Assembly: GCF_030272615.1 (NCBI RefSeq)
Contig: NC_081410.1
Span: 128,269,640-128,333,639, forward strand
Source of the DNA: Cryptomeria japonica
Taxonomy: Eukaryota > Streptophyta > Pinopsida > Cupressales > Cupressaceae
Direction of reading: 5' to 3'
DNA length: 64,000 bases
Shown here: positions 58,170-64,000 of the stretch, piece after piece
Numbering within the stretch: position 1 is the first letter of the stretch
How the letters are laid out: each line of letters opens with the position of its first letter
Notes under the pieces: model-generated
The model's database searches: none
What the model was told of the DNA's origin: nothing
The model's input: only the letters and a program-made list of their open reading frames with translations
Translations under genes and position numbers: made by a program

Positions 58170-59640
58170 GTGAACATTGGGAGTCAAGAGACACCACACA
58201 TCATTCATTTAGCTCAATCACTATCAACAGAAGAGTTAAAAGATTTCAGCAACCTTTTTTTAGAAAAGAAGATCAACTTTGCATGGACATACTCAGATAT
58301 GCCAGGACTAGATCCTGATCTCATCATGCATCACCTCTCTATTACACTAGGAGTTAAACCAGTCAAGCAAAAACTCCGTAAGATGCATCCCCATGTGGCA
58401 CTGCTAGTCAAGGCTGAACTAGAGAAGTTGCTAAAAGATGGATTTATTAGAGCTATAGAATATGCAGAATGGATATCAAATATTGTACCTGTATCAAAAG
58501 CGAACAAATTTATTAGAGTTTGCACAAACTTCATGGATCTCAACAAAGCATGTCCGAAAGATGATTTTCTGTTGCCCAACATTGACATGATAGTAGATAT
58601 GACTGCTGGATATTCGATGTATTCATTAATGGATGGATTCTCTGGTTACAATCAAATCAAGATAACGCTTGAAGATCAAGAAAAGACAACTTTCACATGT
58701 GCATGGGGAACCTTCTGCTGGAATGTTATGCTGTTTGGGCTAAAGAATGCGGGAGCAACTTACCAAAGAGTGGTCGGTAACCACTATCTTCCATGATATG
58801 ATGCATAAAAACATGGAAGATTATGTTGATGACACCCTAGTAAAGACTATGAAGAGATCTACGCACATTCAAGAGCTAGGCCTCATACTAGATAGAATGA
58901 AAAGATTCAAGCTCCGGTTAAATCCTAAAAAGTGTGCATTTGGGGTAACATCAAGAAAATTGCTTGGTTACATAATTTCAAAAAAAGGAATTGAGGTTGA
59001 CCCTGAAAAGGTCCAAGCTATAATGGAAATGCCTCCACCCAAGAATATCAGTCAAATGAGAAGTTTACAAGGCTGTCTTCAATCAATAAGGCGTTTTATA
59101 TCTCAGATAGCCGACAAAGCTCAACCCTTCACGAAGGTATTAAGGAAAGGGATTCAATACAACTGGGATAAAGATTGTGAACAACATTTACAAAAAATCA
59201 AAGAATATCTTTCTAATCCACCCATATTAATGCCACTAATTCAAGATAAGCCACTAATCATGTACATATCAGCTATAGATACTTCACTAGGGGCACTTCT
59301 GGCACAACAAGATGACAATAAAAAGGAATGAGCTATCTATTACATCAGCAGAATATTGGTGTCATATTAAATGAAATACACTATAATAGAGAAGGCATGC
59401 TTAACATTGGTCTTTGCATCACAAAAATTAAGGCACTATATGTTGGCACACTCTATTAAGCTGGTAGCTAAGATTGATCCACTCAAATATCATCTCAGTA
59501 AAGCAATGCTTACAGGAAGACTGGCCAAATGGGTCATGGTCCTTATAGAATTTGATATTGAATATGTGGAACGTAAAGCCAAAGGACAAGTTATTGCAAA
59601 CCAACTTGATGAGGCTCCACTTGAAAGTCAACCTCTGCAT
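58170..59640 (+). pseudogene. Reverse transcriptase and first RNase H
   Basis: RT motifs in order: a fingers region (VCTNFMDLNKACPKDDF, near 58518), MDGFSGYNQIKI near 58630, FGLKNAGATYQR near 58735, a frameshift near 58785, and then the catalytic YVDD at 58822-58833. LGYIISKKGIEVDPEK (58963) and the RNase H start (LIMYISAIDTSLGALLAQQ, 59256) follow. Stops lie at about 59329 and 59368. The frameshift separates the palm from its catalytic motif, so no enzyme can be made from this copy. Confidence 0.92.
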
Positions 59641-59669
59641 ATAGAATTCCCAGATGAATCAATCATGCA

Positions 59670-60066
59670 CCTTACTGAACAATCATGGAAGATGTTCTTT
59701 GATGGGTCTTTCACTCAACATGGTTTTGGTGCCGGAATAATTTTTATTACTCAAAAATATTCAATTCCGAAAGCTTACAAGATTCTCTTCACCTGCACAA
59801 ACAACATTGTAGAATATGAAGCTTTGGTAAACGGGGTCAAGCTGGCCATCGAGTGGAAGATAGTTGAATTACACATCTATGGAGATTCTCAACTCATTAT
59901 CAACCAAATCAATGATCTATATCAGATAAGAGATAAGAAACTGATGCCTTATAAGAGAATGGTGGATGATCTCAAGAAATACTTTGCCTTCGTATTGTTT
60001 CAACAGATCCCCAGAACAACAAATAGAGTAGCGGATGTAATGGCCACTTTGGCATCTATACCATAG
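59670..60066 (+). pseudogene. Second, archaeal-type RNase H
   Basis: FFDGSF, EYEAL, IYGDSQ and NRVADVMA provide the D-E-D-D set in the order of aRNH domains. Together with the first RNase H it identifies the Tat lineage. All four acidic residues are intact in this copy. Confidence 0.9.
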
Positions 60067-60099
60067 CTACAAGAGTCTAATTTTCGCTTTGAATTCCTG

Positions 60100-61433
60100 G
60101 TGGAAGAGTTACATTATCCTGCCTATGATTCTCCTGAGTCCCAGATGGTCTGGTCTATTATTGGACATGACTCATCTCGTTATAGCCACATTTACTCTTA
60201 CCTGCGTGACCAAGTTGTCCCTGCTAATCTTTCTCGAAACGAAAAAAGGAACCTAATCCGAAATGCGTCATGGTATGTCATCATTGCTAATGACCTATTC
60301 AAGCGAGGTTTAGATAATACTTTGCTTAGATGTCTGAAAACCGAAGAGTCCCAACGCGCATTATTCGAGGTTCATGAAGGTGTTTGTGGATCCCATTCGA
60401 ACAGTCTAACTTTAGCACGAAAACTACTAAGGGCTAGCTACTACTGGCCAGACATGGAGAAAGAAGCTATACAATTTGCTAAAACATGTGAAAAGTGTTA
60501 ACTACATGGGCACCTTATCCATGCTCCTGCAAGAGATCTCCTACCCTTTGTGACACACTAGCCCTTTCAACAATGGGCATTTAATCTGATTGGCTAAATA
60601 TATCCTGCATCATCTAATGGACACAAATTTATTATCACTGCCACTAAGTACTTCACTAAGTGGGTAGAAGCAGTTCCGCTCATCAAATAAACCGACAAAC
60701 AAGTAGCTCTCTTCATTCTTAATTATATCATCTGCAGGTATGGTATACCTTCATCCATTATAACTGACAATGGAGGACAATTCAAGAACAAAGATCTAGA
60801 CGAACTCTGTGAGAAATTTAAAATCAAACAACACTGGTCCTCAGTATATTATCCTCAAGGTAATGGACAAGTAGAGGCATCTAACAAAAACCTACTGACT
60901 ATCTTGCATAGAACAATGATCAAATCCGGGAAGGATTGGCATCTATAACTCAATCTTGCATTATGGGCTTATAGAACAAGTATTAGAACACCTATTGGGG
61001 CTACACCTTTCTCTTTGGTGTATGGGTCTGAAGCAATATTACCTATTGAAGTAGAAATACCATCTCTAAGAGTTTCCTTGCAAGGTCTTGTTATTGATGA
61101 AGACTATAGAATATCTAGATTGCAAGAGCTCGAATTGCTGGATGAACGTTGACAAGTGGAGTTGGATCATCTCAGAGTGTATCAAAAGAGAATGTCTAGA
61201 GGATATAACAAAAAGGTTCGACACTGAGAATTTCAAGTTGGTGACTTAGTTCTAAGAGAAAATCCTAAAAATATCAATTTCAAGACAACAAAGGGAAGTT
61301 TGAACCCAACTGGCTGGGTCCCTATATCGTTACTGCAACTTTCAGCTATGGTGCTTATCAACTCTCAACATCAGAAGGAGAACGGCTCCGCAAACTGATC
61401 AACACCATCCATCTGAAGAAATTCTTCACCTAA
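60100..61433 (+). pseudogene. Integrase
   Basis: The HHCC finger lies at about 60370-60501 (VHEGVCGSH to CEKC), with a stop directly after it. The core starts at WAFNLIG, where the first catalytic Asp is Asn (codon 60583-60585). ITDNGGQF (about 60760) and YYPQGNGQVEASNK (about 60850) keep the second Asp and the Glu. The C-terminal FQVGDLVLRENPK (61230) is followed by a frameshift near 61280, and the last 40 codons end at TAA 61431-61433. About eight stops interrupt it. Confidence 0.9.
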
Positions 61434-61467
61434 ATATTCTCTGCTCCAGCAGCTTATACAACGAAAA

Positions 61468-61690
61468 AGTCCTAAAAAAAATCCTAAAAATCAGAAAAAG
61501 TCTTGGAAAAATCCTAAAAATCAGAAAAAGTCCTGAAGAAATCCTAAAAATCAGAAAAAGTCCTAAGAATTCCTAAAAATAAGAAAACGTCCTAAAGAAA
61601 TTAAAAAAAGAAAAGAAAAGAAAACGTCCTGAAGAAATTCAAAAAAAAAGGAAAAAGAAAGAAAAAGAAAAAAGAAAAAAAGAGAGAAAA
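61468..61690 (+). repeat. A-rich tandem repeats in the element's 3' region
   Basis: Four to five copies of a roughly 34-base unit (AATCCTAAAAATCAGAAAAA then GTCCTGAAGA) grade into a pure purine GAAAA-rich tract. A further direct repeat, GGTGAAAACCTGG(T/C)AAACA, lies at 61697 and 61754. Confidence 0.85.
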
Positions 61691-61780
61691 AGCCTTGGTG
61701 AAAACCTGGTAAACAGGCACCTTGGTAAAAAAAAAAGGAATCTTTGCCAAGTAGGTGAAAACCTGGCAAACAAGCACCTC

Positions 61781-63440
61781 TTGTACTCAAGCGCTCCATC
61801 TATCAACACAACGTTGGCATTCTCCCTTTCATGCATCTTTGCTTTCGCTTGTACATATTTCAGTCACTTTTGTGACATCCTAGTTCGGCTTGAAACCGAT
61901 CATTGTCATAGTCTTAGGTTAATTGAAAAGAACACATTACATGTCCTAAGCAGTGTCAACCAAGTCAATCTTATGTCAGTGAAACCTGGTCGTCCACTCC
62001 GACTTAGTCACCTGTCTCCTGACTATTGAAGAGTTTTATCACTGAGTTAACAAGCAAAACAACATAATGGAAAACAATCACTAAACAATGTGAGCTATGC
62101 TTAAAACTTTTCTTTGAGTGCTGTCTTTTATATTGGTTTTCGATTATTATCCCTCTGAGTAACTTGAGGAAGTCTATCTTGACTAAGAGGAGCAAGGATT
62201 GGGGGCATAATATTTTCTTGTTTTCTGCTTGTAGGAATGATCCCAATGATCTGGAAACATCTAAATTAGCTGGGTGTCTGTAATAAGAGCCTTCACATCA
62301 AGGTGGAATCTCCTCACATACCTCGACTCCGTTTATTTGAATGCTACAGGGAGGTTCCCATCATCCCTTTGTTCATTTTGAGGGAATTTCTTTATCATGC
62401 AATCCGAGTCCCTGTGAAATCTGTCCAAGGATATGAACGAAAAAAAGGTCATTGTGGACAAGATCATTAATATTGCACATGAAAAAGAAGGAACTCTACT
62501 CTGCCTGCTATAATTGTAAAACGCTCAGTGATGAAACTTAAGCATTTCAAATCCAGTGACTAGGTTTAGGTTGCATCTCGTTTTGCATCTCATCTTGCAT
62601 TTCATTCTGCATCTCATGAATTTCAAGTGATTTTGATATAGTAACAATGCTTTCTCTATCTTTTGAATGAGAGTTGGAAACATCATCATTTCTTCACTAA
62701 GTGGTCTCTTTTCATCATTTCTCCGATCGAGTACTTGTGTTTTTGAGATATTAGCTGCATACATAAGCATCTTATATAGATTCATACATTTCATTATTAC
62801 TCATTTGCATTCATCTTATTGCATATAAAAAAAAACATGAAAAATTTGCATTATTCATTATTCATTATTCATTCACATTCATTTATTTACATATGAAAAG
62901 AAAGAAAAATAGACACCCATATTCCATTTGCATTGCATACATTCATGCTGAAAAGAAATGCATACATATATAATAAAGCATATAGAACAACATCTCATAA
63001 TCAATCAACACAAGTACGATGAAATCAAATCAAGAGCTTGTAAATCGGCTGTCTTGAGTCCATTTTCGGGATTGAAATCGAAATCTGATGTCAACTCTCT
63101 CATCGAAATTTCACAAAATTTGGACCACTTAGCGCTTTTCATCAAAAGCTCATTCTCTCTTCTAATTGCACTCAATTTCCCGTTAATCAACGCTGAATCT
63201 CAATTTAATTTCTACAAATCAACTTTGCGCTCAATTTCTTGCTAAAATTTAAAAAATTCCTCTAAATCAATTTGTGCTCAAACAACTTATCATCGCTAAA
63301 AATTGCCTATCATCATGAACCCTCACTATCTTTCGATTTCACCCTCGAGGGGGCATACTCGTGACCTTATGACCTCACATTCTTCAATGTCGAGAAAATT
63401 TTCAAATCTTCACTGAAAGACGAGCAAAAAATCTTTTTCA
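61781..63440. other. Non-coding 3' region, nothing specific recognised
   Basis: Probably the long 3' region of the Tat-type element. Short ORFs on both strands show no domain. TTGGGGGCATAAT (62205) and GAGGGGGCAT (63350) are purine-rich. Confidence 0.45.
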
Positions 63441-63477
63441 ACTAAAGAAAATCAATCAAATCCTCATCGCTAGGGGC

Positions 63478-64000
63478 ATCTCAACTTCACCGCTTTATAT
63501 CAAGTTGAGATCTTTCGATCATCTGAATCAAATCAATCGCTAGGGGCATATCAGTTTCATCGCTTCAAATCAAACTGATATTTGTCTTTTATCTGAATCA
63601 ATCTCTTAACATTAATCATTTTCATCGCTTTTCATCAAGCTGATTATTCGTTTAAACTCAATCAAGGGTTTAAAGAGTTTCTTTGACCACTCAATCTAAG
63701 TAGGTGTTCAGTATTCGTTGCTTTGGATCAAGCTGGATAGTTTATCTTCATCATATCTTGATCAATCAAGTTCAAGATCGATTTTATCATCACTCACCGT
63801 GTCTAGATCAATCAAGTTCTAGATCAGTAAGATCCGCTTCTTGATCAATCAAGTTCAAGTTTGGTATCTTTTGTTTTCTATCATTCCTAAGTTCAATCAA
63901 GTTCGGGAATGATATCGCTTTAATCAGACTTCATTCAGCTTCGTCGCTTTGAAACAAGCTAAATACCTCGCTTTTCATCTAGTTTGTGATCAATCAAGTT
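63478..64000. repeat. Series of short hairpins with constant loops and varying stems
   Basis: Type A: perfect 10-bp stems at 63478-63511 and 63548-63581, and a 5-bp stem at 63937-63960, each with a 14-base loop of the form C(A/G)(C/T)CGCTTNNAAAC or similar. A weaker copy lies at about 63612-63644. Type B: the identical 10-base loop TCAATCAAGT with stems ATCTTGA/TCAAGAT (63755-63778), TCTAGA/TCTAGA (63802-63823) and CTTGA/TCAAG (63840-63859). A related hairpin with a 9-bp stem lies at 63879-63914. The two perfect type A units are preceded by ATCGCTAGGGGC. The series runs to the end of the window. Confidence 0.75.

Larger units (their letters stand above)
50441..61433 (+). mobile_element. Tat-lineage Ty3/Gypsy retrotransposon (extends past 61433)
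   Basis: Order: 5' LTR, PBS, 2-kb leader, gag, protease, G-patch, long linker, RT, RNase H, second (archaeal-type) RNase H, integrase. The second RNase H between RT/RH and integrase is a hallmark of the Tat lineage. The coding part of 7.8 kb contains about two dozen stop codons but only two frameshifts (near 58785 and near 61280). No second LTR is seen up to 64000. Tat elements have long 3' regions, so the 3' LTR probably lies beyond the window. GGGGGCAT near 62205 and 63352 could be parts of its polypurine tracts. Confidence 0.9.

Noticed and set aside
63478-64000. CRISPR array or integron attC array
   Set aside because: Neither the spacing nor the repeat length is constant, the context is a plant retroelement, and the constant part is the loop rather than a full repeat.
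50441-64000. Direct search for the 3' LTR of the Tat-type element within the window
   Set aside because: No second copy of the TGTAATACCC start or other LTR landmarks occurs up to 64000, so the element is left open-ended.

Overview
The window looks like plant nuclear DNA from a species with a very large, repeat-filled genome; a gymnosperm such as a conifer is my best inference. The reasons are a gene with 8-kb and 17-kb introns, low gene density, and many old, point-mutated LTR and non-LTR retrotransposons, hAT-type DNA transposons, a TRIM and a probable SINE. There is no bacterial or organellar gene content.

The only gene I consider intact is split over 29.4 kb on the + strand. Nine exons between 11010 and 40415, all with GT/AG junctions, join to exactly 810 bases (269 codons plus stop). 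The product has a signal peptide, a classical C2H2 zinc finger inside a Cys/His-rich region, one C-terminal membrane segment and a short basic tail. Its introns hold most of the mobile DNA. Intron 1 (8.2 kb) carries a 340-bp TRIM, a hAT-like element with GACTCG repeats, G-rich blocks and a solo LTR with a perfect 5-bp target duplication. Intron 6 (17.4 kb) carries an antisense Ty3/Gypsy element whose 5' LTR was later split by a 3.4-kb hAT transposon.

Left of the gene: a decayed 3' part of an L1-type LINE (1-1606); a minus-strand LTR element (2021-7120) with no pol, whose single reading frame encodes a coiled coil, five CCHC knuckles and a long helical tail; an 890-bp tandem repeat (7121-9048); and a poly(A)-ended retroposon end just upstream of the gene.

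Right of the gene: AT-rich DNA with a three-copy dispersed repeat, a foldback element and a tRNA-like SINE (42.2-46.2 kb); a 5' LINE fragment (46.2-47.6 kb); a broken minus-strand helical ORF (48.3-49.5 kb) cut by an LTR (from 49463), which is cut in turn by a Tat-type Gypsy element (50441 to beyond 61433) with gag, protease, a G-patch domain, RT, two RNase H domains and integrase. The window ends in a run of short hairpins with constant loops and changing but still paired stems.

Two themes recur. First, both large LTR elements have long reading frames broken almost only by stop codons and hardly by indels, as expected if C-to-T deamination of methylated DNA silenced them. Second, elements are nested in layers, so their insertion order can be read. 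All domain names come from reading motifs; no database search was run.
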